DNA of 8,015 nt, from positions 1-8,015 of the forward strand of contig JAQBPI010000210.1 in assembly GCA_028287605.1 (NCBI GenBank). Reading direction: 5' to 3'. A program made the translations under genes and the position numbers. Below the pieces are notes generated by a model that was not told where the DNA came from, did no database searches, and saw only the letters and a list, made by a program, of their open reading frames with translations. This DNA comes from Chloroflexota bacterium (GTDB lineage Bacteria; Chloroflexota; Dormibacteria; Aeolococcales; Aeolococcaceae). Numbering within the stretch: the stretch's first letter is position 1; every line of letters begins with the position of its first letter. Shown here piece by piece: positions 1-6,310 of this stretch.

Positions 1-854
1 ACCGCCGGCTCCCCTGAGCCCTCCCGCGCCCCCGAGCCCTCGGCGTCCCGGCTGACCCGCACCGCCTCGAACACCAGGGCGTTGTCGCCGAAGATGCCGT
101 GCGCCGGCTGGTGGAGGTGGTGCACCCGCACCAGGTAGCCGATGCGGCGGAGGTGGACGAGCATCTCCAGTCCGAAGATGGTGTAGACGAGGGCGCCCTG
201 AGGGTGCACCGGGTCCTCGTGGTACTGCGGTTCGAGGAGGTGCTCGACGGTACCGTCCGCGCGCCTCCGGGCACGGGTCTGGTCGAGGCACTCGCGATGG
301 TCGAACGGCACGGTGAACACGTGACGCCCCCCGTCGCGAAGCACCCGACGGATCTCGCGGTGGGCGGTGTACGGGTCGGGCACGTGCTCGAGGACGTCGC
401 CCGAGACCACCAGGTCGACGGCGCCGCCGGGGAAGGACAGGGAGCAGAGGTCCTGGTGCTCGACACCGTCCACGATCGCTCCCCCACGGGTGTCGGGAGA
501 GACGTACTCGCTGCAGCGGTAGCGGGACGCGGTGCTCAGGGCCCCGTGCAGGGCGCCCCCCGCCTCGGTGTTGTAGATCGACGCCGGCGTCGCGGCGGCG
601 AACTGCACCAGCGAGCGTGGCCTCGGCGGCCCGGCCGCCGCCAGGATCACCGCGGCGATCTGACGCTGGCGATTGCTCGCCCCGCAGCGGATGCACCGGC
701 AGCTCTCCCGGAGGTTGGCCCCACGGATCTCCGCGACGCTGGGCCGCCCGCAGACCAGGCAGCGCATCGGGACACGCCCCGCACGGACGGCCAGCCGGTC
801 GGGGAGTGCCCACAGCCGGGGCGCCTCGAAGGGGAACGCGGTCCTCGCGGGCAC
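1..854 (-). CDS. Zinc-ribbon class I SAM-dependent methyltransferase (3' end outside window)
   Basis: The reverse strand is open from a GTG at 854 to the window edge, giving 284 codons without a stop. Residues 32-57 hold a zinc-ribbon-like cysteine set (C32-x2-C35, then C52, C54-x2-C57). Residues about 134-185 read as the core of a Methyltransf_11-type domain: a hydrophobic strand, the signature GDVLEHVPDP (152-161), then REIRRVLRDGGRHVFTVPF, matching the post-motif-I part of class I SAM methyltransferases. No GxGxG motif I is visible; the SAM-binding region near 90-118 is divergent. The residues from about 268 are a Gly/Ser/Glu-rich tail running off the edge. Similar zinc-ribbon methyltransferases often sit with glycan or cell-surface genes, but the substrate cannot be told here. 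GTG 854 was chosen because a TACGAT hexamer lies 6 nt upstream. ATG 767 (MRCLVC) is a reasonable alternative that keeps the ribbon. It is divergent from the esterase gene, 120 bp away. Confidence 0.82.
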   Translation of the reverse strand, partial: MPARTAFPFEAPRLWALPDRLAVRAGRVPMRCLVCGRPSVAEIRGANLRESCRCIRCGASNRQRQIAAVILAAAGPPRPRSLVQFAAATPASIYNTEAGGALHGALSTASRYRCSEYVSPDTRGGAIVDGVEHQDLCSLSFPGGAVDLVVSGDVLEHVPDPYTAHREIRRVLRDGGRHVFTVPFDHRECLDQTRARRRADGTVEHLLEPQYHEDPVHPQGALVYTIFGLEMLVHLRRIGYLVRVHHLHQPAHGIFGDNALVFEAVRVSRDAEGSGAREGSGEPA

Positions 855-860
855 GGCCGC

Positions 861-866
861 ATCGTA
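861..866 (-). promoter_or_regulatory. -10-like hexamer TACGAT for a leaderless methyltransferase start
   Basis: The minus strand reads TACGAT, fitting TANNNT, followed by 6 nt and then GTG at 854. At that spacing transcription would begin at or next to the start codon, so the mRNA would have no leader. No Shine-Dalgarno sequence is visible before this GTG, which agrees. No convincing -35 box lies 16-18 nt upstream. Confidence 0.4.
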
Positions 867-880
867 GATCGTGCGGCGGG

Positions 881-910
881 TTGCCAGCCGGCGCCGTCCG
901 CATGCACCAT
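881..910 (+). promoter_or_regulatory. Weak candidate promoter for the SGNH esterase
   Basis: TTGCCA (881-886) and CACCAT (905-910) are 18 bp apart on the plus strand in the 120-bp divergent spacer, about 65 bp before the esterase start. Both boxes deviate from consensus, and the call rests mainly on position. The rest of the spacer (911-960) is G-rich with no other recognisable site. Confidence 0.22.
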
Positions 911-960
911 TGCGGGCACTCGCTGTCAGCCTGGGGGGTGCCGGGGGCGGCGAGCCGGAA

Positions 961-969
961 GAGGTGGAG
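961..969 (+). promoter_or_regulatory. Ribosome binding site of the SGNH esterase
   Basis: The purine-rich string GAGGTGGAG ends 5 nt before GTG 975. It decides the start: the long open frame continues far upstream, but only GTG 975 (or GTG 981, two codons on) has a Shine-Dalgarno-like element at normal spacing and is followed directly by a signal peptide. Confidence 0.5.
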
Positions 970-974
970 ATCCC

Positions 975-1877
975 GTGCCGGTGCAATGGCGCGTCCAGGC
1001 CCAGCGGCGGCGCCGCTCGCTCCGGGTGATCTGGTGCCTGCTCGCCGTGCTGCTGGCGACCATCACCGTCGACACCGCGCCGGTCAGCGGCGCCGGAGAC
1101 CTCAACGGCCCGTACGTCGCCCTCGGAGACTCGTACACCTCGGGGCCCCTGGTCCCGAACCCGATCGCCGACGCCGGCCCCTGCGAGCGCTCCGACCACG
1201 ACTATCCGGCACTCGTCGCCTTCGCCCGCCGGGCGCCGGCGTTCCGCGACGTCAGCTGCGGCGGGGCCTCGACGGACGCAATGTGGCTGGCCCAGCTCCC
1301 CGGGAGGGCTCCGCAGCTCGACGCCGTGGGCCCCGACGCCCGCCTGGTGACGCTCGGCATCGGCGCCAACGACATCAACCTGATGGGGATCGTCTCCACG
1401 TGCGGCGCGCTCGGGCTCGCCGACCCCCTCGGCTCCCCGTGCAAGAACCACTACACCATCGGCGGGGTCGACCAGAACGAGGTGAGCATCCGGGCGACCT
1501 CCGCGAAGGTGGCACTCGTGCTCGCCGACATCCACCGCCGGGCCCCGCACGCCCGGGTGCTGGTCGTCGGCTACCCCGACATCGTCCCCCAGGACGGCCC
1601 CGGCTGCTGGCCGCACGTGTCGATCGCGCCCGGCGACCTCCCGTACGTGCGCTCCATCGAGCGCGGGCTCAACACCATGCTCGCCGGGCAGTCGGCGAGG
1701 AACGGCGCGACCTTCGTCGACACCTATTCGCCGAGCTTCGGTCACGACGTGTGCAGGGAGGCGGGGACCCGCTGGGTGGAGTGGCTGGTGCTGGACTCGC
1801 CGGCGGCGCCCATCCATCCCAACGCGCTGGCCATGGTGAGCGACGCGCTCCAGGTGCTCACCGCCCTCGGACGGTAG
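975..1877 (+). CDS. Secreted SGNH/GDSL-family esterase or lipase
   Basis: This predicted secreted ester hydrolase has 300 aa. A Sec signal peptide is clear: RRRR at 11-14, a hydrophobic core about 18-32, and likely cleavage near 39-41. The mature protein has the SGNH blocks: GDSYTSG with nucleophile S53, CGGAST with oxyanion G97, GANDIN with N132, and IHPN with H281. The usual Asp three residues before the His (DxxH) is absent (PAAPIH). In the Streptomyces scabies esterase subfamily a backbone carbonyl takes that role, giving a Ser-His dyad. Six mature cysteines (C70, C95, C143, C156, C211, C260) fit the three disulfides known in Streptomyces SGNH lipases. The substrate is not readable from sequence; lipid, acylated sugar and surface polymer are all possible. 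The open frame upstream of 975 is antisense to the methyltransferase and is not part of this gene. It converges on the DUF1444-like gene. Confidence 0.9.
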   Translation: MPVQWRVQAQRRRRSLRVIWCLLAVLLATITVDTAPVSGAGDLNGPYVALGDSYTSGPLVPNPIADAGPCERSDHDYPALVAFARRAPAFRDVSCGGASTDAMWLAQLPGRAPQLDAVGPDARLVTLGIGANDINLMGIVSTCGALGLADPLGSPCKNHYTIGGVDQNEVSIRATSAKVALVLADIHRRAPHARVLVVGYPDIVPQDGPGCWPHVSIAPGDLPYVRSIERGLNTMLAGQSARNGATFVDTYSPSFGHDVCREAGTRWVEWLVLDSPAAPIHPNALAMVSDALQVLTALGR

Positions 1878-1880
1878 CGG

Positions 1881-1900
1881 CCGGCCGCCGGCGCGGCCGG
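1881..1900. terminator. GC-rich hairpin between convergent genes, probable bidirectional terminator
   Basis: CCGGCCGC (1881-1888) and GCGGCCGG (1893-1900) are a perfect 8-bp inverted repeat around a 4-nt loop. It sits in the 24-bp gap between the stop of the esterase (plus) and the stop of the DUF1444-like gene (minus). The stem reads the same for both transcripts. There is no T-tract on either side, so it would be a non-canonical terminator, which is common in high-GC bacteria. Confidence 0.55.
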
Positions 1901-1901
1901 G

Positions 1902-2765
1902 CTAGCTGCGCAGCCAGCCCATCAGGCCGAGACGGGGGCGGGCCGTCGCGGTGCCGCTCTCCTCGAGGCGGGTGCAGTCGGCCAGCAGCACCGCCCGGGA
2001 GACCGGGTGCATCGCCTCCCGCCAGCTCCGCAGGACGCGGCGGCGGAAGCCCTCCTCGCGGTCGGCGCCGGCGGGGATGGCGAGCACCAGCGAGCGGTCG
2101 GGATGGGCGACGAGCACCTCGCCGCCGGCCTTCTCCACCAGCGCCCGCATCACCTCGGGGACCATCAGCACGCTGCCCTGGAAGAGCGGGTCGGAGCCCA
2201 TCCGCCAGCCGTCCCGCGCCACCCGTCCGGCGGCGCGGATGCGCCCCGGGAGCGAGGCGAAGCGCGCCGCGGTGTTGGCGTCGGCGGCGCGGCGCACCTC
2301 GTCGTCGCCCATCCCCGACCACTCCTCGCGGGGCACGCCGCGCATGTAGGAGCCGGGCAGGGTCTCGGCGACGAAGGCCACCAGGTCGGCGGCGACGGGA
2401 ACGGTGAGCAGCTCGTCGGCGCGGCTGAAGTCGGCGAGGTGGTCGCGGGCGCGCACGCACCAGAGCAGCCGGCCGAGGGCGGGGCCCGCGCCGTTTCCGG
2501 CGGAGCCGGGGGCCCTCGGGGTGAGCCGCGCCTCGGAGGCCCGGACGAAGCCGGCGACCAGCGCCGCGGTGCGCCCGGGCTGGCGCACGCACTCGAGGTG
2601 GAGGGGGCTGAGGGGCAGCGTCACGTCCACCCCGGGGCCGCGCAGCCGCAGCGCGAGGCGGGCGGGATCGGCCTCCACCTGGAGGTTGGGGTGGCGCGCC
2701 GCGAGCTGCACGCGCAGCCGCTCGGCGAAGGCGGCGCGGTCCGCGAGGTCGTCTGCCGGGGTCAC
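1902..2765 (-). CDS. DUF1444-like protein of unknown function
   Basis: This 287-aa soluble protein has no signal peptide or membrane segment. I recognise it tentatively as related to DUF1444 (Bacillus YtpQ type) from the pattern along its length. An N-terminal helical stretch is followed by VDVTLPLSPL (46-55). Then come LVAFVAETLPGSYMRGV (128-144), a helix ending in NTAARFASLP (164-173), MVPEVMRALVEKAGGEVLVA (201-220) and HPDRSLVLAIP (221-231), where DUF1444 proteins have an equivalent strand-helix-strand order. No catalytic motif is visible and the family function is unknown. Start GTG 2765 lacks a good Shine-Dalgarno sequence, so an internal start is possible. It begins 45 nt after the VWA gene on the same strand and probably shares its transcript. 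It is the last gene before the convergent esterase. Confidence 0.72.
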   Translation of the reverse strand: MTPADDLADRAAFAERLRVQLAARHPNLQVEADPARLALRLRGPGVDVTLPLSPLHLECVRQPGRTAALVAGFVRASEARLTPRAPGSAGNGAGPALGRLLWCVRARDHLADFSRADELLTVPVAADLVAFVAETLPGSYMRGVPREEWSGMGDDEVRRAADANTAARFASLPGRIRAAGRVARDGWRMGSDPLFQGSVLMVPEVMRALVEKAGGEVLVAHPDRSLVLAIPAGADREEGFRRRVLRSWREAMHPVSRAVLLADCTRLEESGTATARPRLGLMGWLRS

Positions 2766-2786
2766 GTGGCGGGAGTCTGCCGCACC

Positions 2787-2804
2787 GGGACGGGTTCCCG
2801 CCCC
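2787..2804 (-). other. Intergenic hairpin after the VWA gene (possible attenuator or RNA-stability element)
   Basis: On the minus-strand RNA, GGGGCGGG and CCCGUCCC pair over 8 bp (one G-U) around a 2-nt loop, or 7 bp around a 4-nt loop. It lies 6 nt past the VWA stop and about 20 nt before the DUF1444-like start. No U-tract follows, so strong termination is unlikely. It could lower expression of the downstream gene or protect the upstream mRNA. Confidence 0.3.
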
Positions 2805-2810
2805 CCGAGG

Positions 2811-4868
2811 TCAGGCGGCCCTGCCCCGCTGCGAGACGTAGTCGATGAGGATGTAGTCGCCGAGCCGGTCGGGGCTGATGAAGAAGGCGCGCCCGCGGTT
2901 GAGGCGGGTCATCTGCTTGACGAACTGCACCAGGTGGTAGTTCGACTCGAGCATGAAGGTGTTGATGGTGATGTGGTCGCGGGTGCAGCGCTGCACCTCG
3001 ACCAGGGTCTTGTGGAAGGTCTCGGGCAGCGGCGGGTAGAAGAAGACGGCGTGCGAGCCCTCCATGTGCGCGGTGGGCTCGCCGTCGCTGACGATGATGA
3101 TCTGCTTGTTGGCGCCGGGGTGGCGGCCGAGCAGGTGGCGGGCGAGCATCAGCCCGTGCTGCATGTTGGTGCCGTACACGTACTCGGTGTAGGTGAGCTG
3201 CGGCAGCGTCGCCGGGGGGATGACCCGCGCGTAGTCGCTGAACCCCACGATGTGCAGGGTGTCGCGCGGGAACTGGGTGCGGATCAGCGAGTCGAGCGCC
3301 AGGGCCACCTTCTTGGCGGCGTAGAAGTAGCCGCGCAGCGGCATGCTCCGGCTCATGTCCAGCATCAGCACGGTGCAGGAGCGGGCGGTGGCGTCGCTGC
3401 GGTGCACCTCGAAGTCCTCGGCGGACAGCCGGGGCGTCGGCCGCAGTACGCCGGCGCTGCGCGGGGCGCCGCGGACGAGGGCGGCCTCGCGGCGGAGCGC
3501 GTTCATCACCGTCTTCTCGACGTCGAGGGCGAAGGTGTCGCCGAACTCGTAGGGCTTGCTGTCGTCGCTGCGCTCGCCGCCCAGGCCCTCGGCCTGCAGC
3601 TCGTGGTTGCCGAAGCGGTCGCGCTTGAGCCGGCTGAAGAGGTCGCCGAGCGCCTTCTGGCCGATCCGCCGCATGCCCCGTGCGGTGAGCTGCAGGCTGC
3701 GCCCGTCGCGCTGCACCAGGCCGCTCTCCTCCAGCCTCTTGATCATCCGCTGGAGCTGGTCGTGGCTGGCGGCGGCGTCGTCGCCGAGCAGCTCGCGCAG
3801 CTGGTCGCGGCTCTCCGGGTCGAGGTCGTGACCCCGGTAGGCGTCGCGCAGCGCCTGCTCGAGGCGCTCCATCGACTGCAGCCGTCCCATCAGGTCCATC
3901 GCCTCGTCCAGGGGCACCTCCTCGCCGCCGAAGAAGGAGTAGCGGTTGCCCAGCCGCTGGCGGGGTGAGAGCAGCTCCAGCGCCCCGGCGAGCTGCGACA
4001 GCTCGGCCTGCAGCCGGGAGTCGCCGAACACCGACTCCATGAGCTCGCCGAGCTGGCGGCGCATCTCCGGAGAGAGCGACTGCATGAGAGAGTCCATGCG
4101 GGCGAGCTGCTTCTGCAGCTGCTCGAGGAACTCCTCGAAGGTCGCCGGCGCGTCGGGGAACATCCGCCCCCACCTCCGCAGGAAGGCCTGGTAGTGGCTC
4201 TGCAGCTGCTCCGGCGGGACGCCCTCGAGACGCTCTCGCATCAGCGCGTTGAGGTCGTGGATCATCTCCCGCAGCACCGACATGTCCTGCCCGGACATCT
4301 GCTGCAGCCGCTGCGACATCTCCTTGAAGTGGGTGTCGACGATGCCCTGCTTCAGCTCCTCGAGCAGCTTCTGGAAGGCCTGCTCGGCGCGCGGGTCCAT
4401 GAACTCGTACTGCTGCAGCTCGCGGATCGCGCCGGCGGGCTCCTCGGGCAGCCGGTCGAGGCTCTCGCGCCGCTTGCGCGCCACCCGCTCCAGCACCCGG
4501 CGGGAGCTGTCGTCCGGCGCCTGCTCCAGGCGCTCGCCGATGCCCTGGCGCTCGGTGCGCAGCACCCCGTCGAGCTTCTCCCTGATGTCCTTGAAGATGC
4601 CGTCGAGGTTGTAGCGCTCCAGCTGCTGCTGGCGGCGCCGGCGGAGCTGCTCCATCATCTCCTCGAGCCCGAGCAGCCGCTTGCCGCCGCGGTCGCGCCA
4701 ACCCTGGCTGAGCAGCCGGCGCAGCGCCGACTCGAAGTCCCAGCCGTGGAAGACGTCCTCGCTGAGCCGCGAGAAGAGCTCCTCGACGTCGGGGCCGAGC
4801 GGGTCCTGGGTGCCGTCCCAGGAGGTGAAGCGTCGCGGCCGGAAGTCGGGGTTGCTCACCTCACCCAC
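2811..4868 (-). CDS. Large VWA (MIDAS) domain protein, partner of the adjacent AAA+ ATPase
   Basis: This 685-aa cytoplasmic protein has a long helical, Gln/Arg/Glu-rich region (about 60-345) that looks coiled-coil-like. A segment at about 353-410, with SGLVQRDGRSLQLTARGMRR, resembles a winged helix. The C-terminal VWA domain spans about 496-680. Its metal site is intact: D504-x-S506-x-S508, T567 in GTNMQ, and D595 in SDGEPT. VWA proteins paired with MoxR/ChlI-like AAA+ ATPases act as substrate- or metal-handling adaptors, as in ChlD, CobT and MoxR-VWA chaperones. From memory, Mycobacterium tuberculosis has a similar pair, Rv0958/Rv0959, of about the same lengths. GTG 4868 overlaps the AAA+ stop by 8 nt; GTG 4859, 1 nt past that stop and 6 nt after a GGTGG, is equally plausible. 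Either way translation is coupled, implying a stable stoichiometric complex. Confidence 0.88.
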   Translation of the reverse strand: MGEVSNPDFRPRRFTSWDGTQDPLGPDVEELFSRLSEDVFHGWDFESALRRLLSQGWRDRGGKRLLGLEEMMEQLRRRRQQQLERYNLDGIFKDIREKLDGVLRTERQGIGERLEQAPDDSSRRVLERVARKRRESLDRLPEEPAGAIRELQQYEFMDPRAEQAFQKLLEELKQGIVDTHFKEMSQRLQQMSGQDMSVLREMIHDLNALMRERLEGVPPEQLQSHYQAFLRRWGRMFPDAPATFEEFLEQLQKQLARMDSLMQSLSPEMRRQLGELMESVFGDSRLQAELSQLAGALELLSPRQRLGNRYSFFGGEEVPLDEAMDLMGRLQSMERLEQALRDAYRGHDLDPESRDQLRELLGDDAAASHDQLQRMIKRLEESGLVQRDGRSLQLTARGMRRIGQKALGDLFSRLKRDRFGNHELQAEGLGGERSDDSKPYEFGDTFALDVEKTVMNALRREAALVRGAPRSAGVLRPTPRLSAEDFEVHRSDATARSCTVLMLDMSRSMPLRGYFYAAKKVALALDSLIRTQFPRDTLHIVGFSDYARVIPPATLPQLTYTEYVYGTNMQHGLMLARHLLGRHPGANKQIIIVSDGEPTAHMEGSHAVFFYPPLPETFHKTLVEVQRCTRDHITINTFMLESNYHLVQFVKQMTRLNRGRAFFISPDRLGDYILIDYVSQRGRAA

Positions 4869-6261
4869 CGTAGATCGCGCTGCCGTCCACCGGCGTCTTG
4901 TTCAGCCGCTTGCTGAGGTGCAGCCCCTCCAGCACGAACTCCAGGGCCGCCGCCTGCGAGGCGGGGGTGGAGGGCTCCTCGAGCTTGGTCAGCACCCGCT
5001 CGAGACCGCCGAGCTCGCGCACCACCGGCAGGTAGGTGTCGGCGACGGCGCCGTCGCTGACCTCGACGGTGAAGCCGCTGCGGTCGAAGCGCTGGACCAC
5101 GTCGGCGAACTCCTGCACCGTGAAGTGGCGGCGGAAGACGTTGCTGGTGGCGGTGCGGATGATCTTCTCGAAGACGGCGGTGTCGTCGCCCTCCTCCCAG
5201 GTCTCCAGCTCGAGCTTGCCGGAGCTCGAGGCCACCAGCGACGGCAGGTCGCTGATCCTCGGCACCGCCTCCTTCTCGCCCCGGCGGATGGCGCGCCGCA
5301 GCGCGTTGCTCGACAGGTTCTCGTAATTGGCGATGCTGACCCGAACCGACACGCCGCTGCGCTGGTTCACCTGGGGGCTGCGCCGCGCCAGGTGGGTGAT
5401 CTCGGCGATGATCTCCTTCATGTAGGCGGGCACGCGCACCTCCGCGGGCGAGTCCTCGAAGACGGTGTGCTCCTGCTCGACGATGGCGATCTCGTGCTCG
5501 ATGGTGCGCGGGTAGTGGGTGCGGATCTGGGCCCCGAAGCGGTCCTTGAGCGGGGTGATGATCCGCCCGCGGTTGGTGTAGTCCTCGGGGTTGGCGGTGG
5601 CCACCACGTAGACGTCGAGCGGCAGGCGGATGCGGTACCCGCGGATCTGGACGTCGCGCTCCTCGATGACGTTGAGCAGGCCCGCCTGGATGCGCTCGGC
5701 GAGGTCGGGGAGCTCGTTGATGGCGAAGATGCCGCGGTTGGTGCGCGGCACCAGCCCGAAGTGGATGGTGAGCTCGTCGCTGAGGTAGCGGCCCTCGGCG
5801 ACGCGGATGGGGTCGACCTCGCCGATCAGGTCGGCGATGCTGGTGTCGGGGGTGGCGAGCTTCTCCGAGTAGCGGCGCTCGCGCCCGATCCATGTGATCG
5901 AGGTCTCGTCGCCGTGGTCGGCGACCAGGTCGCGGCAGCGCCGGCAGATCGGCGCGTACGGGTCGTCGTTGATCTCGCAGCCGGCGATGGCGGGGATGTG
6001 CTCGTCGAGCAGCGTGATCAGAGCGCGCACCAGGCGGGACTTGGCCTGGCCGCGCTCACCGAGCAGGACGATGTCCTGGCCGGCGAGGATTGCGTTCTCC
6101 AGCTGGGGGAGGACGGTGTCGTCGTAGCCCCGGATGCCGGGGAAGAGCGGCTCGCCGGAGCCGAGCTTGCGGATCAGGTTGCGGCGCAGCTCCGCCTTCA
6201 CGGAGGCGACGCCGTACTCCGAGCGCCGCAGGTCGCCGACGGTCTGCGGAAGAGTGGCCAT
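4861..6261 (-). CDS. AAA+ ATPase of the Mg-chelatase (ChlI)/MoxR-like group
   Basis: This 466-aa cytoplasmic ATPase, probably a hexameric motor, works with the overlapping VWA protein. It has Walker A GERGQAKS (68-75, K74), a Walker B-like FAINELPDL (179-187) with N182-E183 instead of Asp-Glu, sensor 1 in TANPEDYTN (N224), an arginine-finger candidate in PLKDRFG (R241), and a possible sensor 2 at GVSVR (R307). Between Walker A and B lie C95, C106, C109 and H116 (C-x10-C-x2-C-x6-H), a possible small zinc site. The Asn-Glu form is, from memory, usual in this subfamily (COG1239-like, e.g. Rv0958) rather than a defect. Annotation pipelines often call such proteins magnesium chelatase or sigma-54-interacting regulator. 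No sigma-54 contact motif GAFTGA is visible and no chlorophyll gene is nearby, so a true Mg-chelatase role is unlikely. A TAGGCT element 7 nt upstream suggests its own leaderless promoter, 49 nt after cobB. Confidence 0.9.
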   Translation of the reverse strand: MATLPQTVGDLRRSEYGVASVKAELRRNLIRKLGSGEPLFPGIRGYDDTVLPQLENAILAGQDIVLLGERGQAKSRLVRALITLLDEHIPAIAGCEINDDPYAPICRRCRDLVADHGDETSITWIGRERRYSEKLATPDTSIADLIGEVDPIRVAEGRYLSDELTIHFGLVPRTNRGIFAINELPDLAERIQAGLLNVIEERDVQIRGYRIRLPLDVYVVATANPEDYTNRGRIITPLKDRFGAQIRTHYPRTIEHEIAIVEQEHTVFEDSPAEVRVPAYMKEIIAEITHLARRSPQVNQRSGVSVRVSIANYENLSSNALRRAIRRGEKEAVPRISDLPSLVASSSGKLELETWEEGDDTAVFEKIIRTATSNVFRRHFTVQEFADVVQRFDRSGFTVEVSDGAVADTYLPVVRELGGLERVLTKLEEPSTPASQAAALEFVLEGLHLSKRLNKTPVDGSAIYGG

Positions 6262-6268
6262 CAGCGTG

Positions 6269-6274
6269 AGCCTA
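6269..6274 (-). promoter_or_regulatory. -10-like hexamer TAGGCT for a leaderless AAA+ gene start
   Basis: The minus strand reads TAGGCT (TANNNT), then 7 nt, then ATG 6261, so transcription would start at the ATG. No Shine-Dalgarno sequence is present. A TTGATC lies 13 bp upstream, too close for a standard -35. It sits in the 49-nt gap after cobB and could drive the AAA+/VWA/DUF1444 genes independently of cobB. Confidence 0.42.
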
Positions 6275-6310
6275 CACCTGTTGGCAAGATCAACCAGGCT
6301 CCCGAACCGG

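Noticed and set aside
99..974. N-terminal extension of the SGNH esterase frame back to ATG 99
   Set aside because: This stretch is antisense to the methyltransferase. The esterase signal peptide follows GTG 975, which has a ribosome binding site.
2007..3968. Long plus-strand open frames antisense to the minus-strand operon (also 4681-7245)
   Set aside because: The translations are biased (His/Val/Gly/Glu- or Arg/Pro-rich), have no recognisable domain and mirror the codon structure of the genes opposite.
1858..4701. A 947-codon open frame on the minus strand
   Set aside because: It is out of frame with the VWA and DUF1444-like genes, which show clear domains. Its product is Arg/Pro/Ala-rich low complexity, typical of shadow frames in high-GC DNA.
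4861..6261. True magnesium chelatase for (bacterio)chlorophyll, or a sigma-54 activator
   Set aside because: No GAFTGA motif, no DNA-binding domain and no bch/chl neighbours. The sequence fits a generic ChlI/MoxR-like motor.
6262..6310. Intrinsic terminator between cobB and the AAA+ gene
   Set aside because: Only a 4-bp stem with a G-U pair can be drawn and there is no T-tract, so read-through from cobB is likely.
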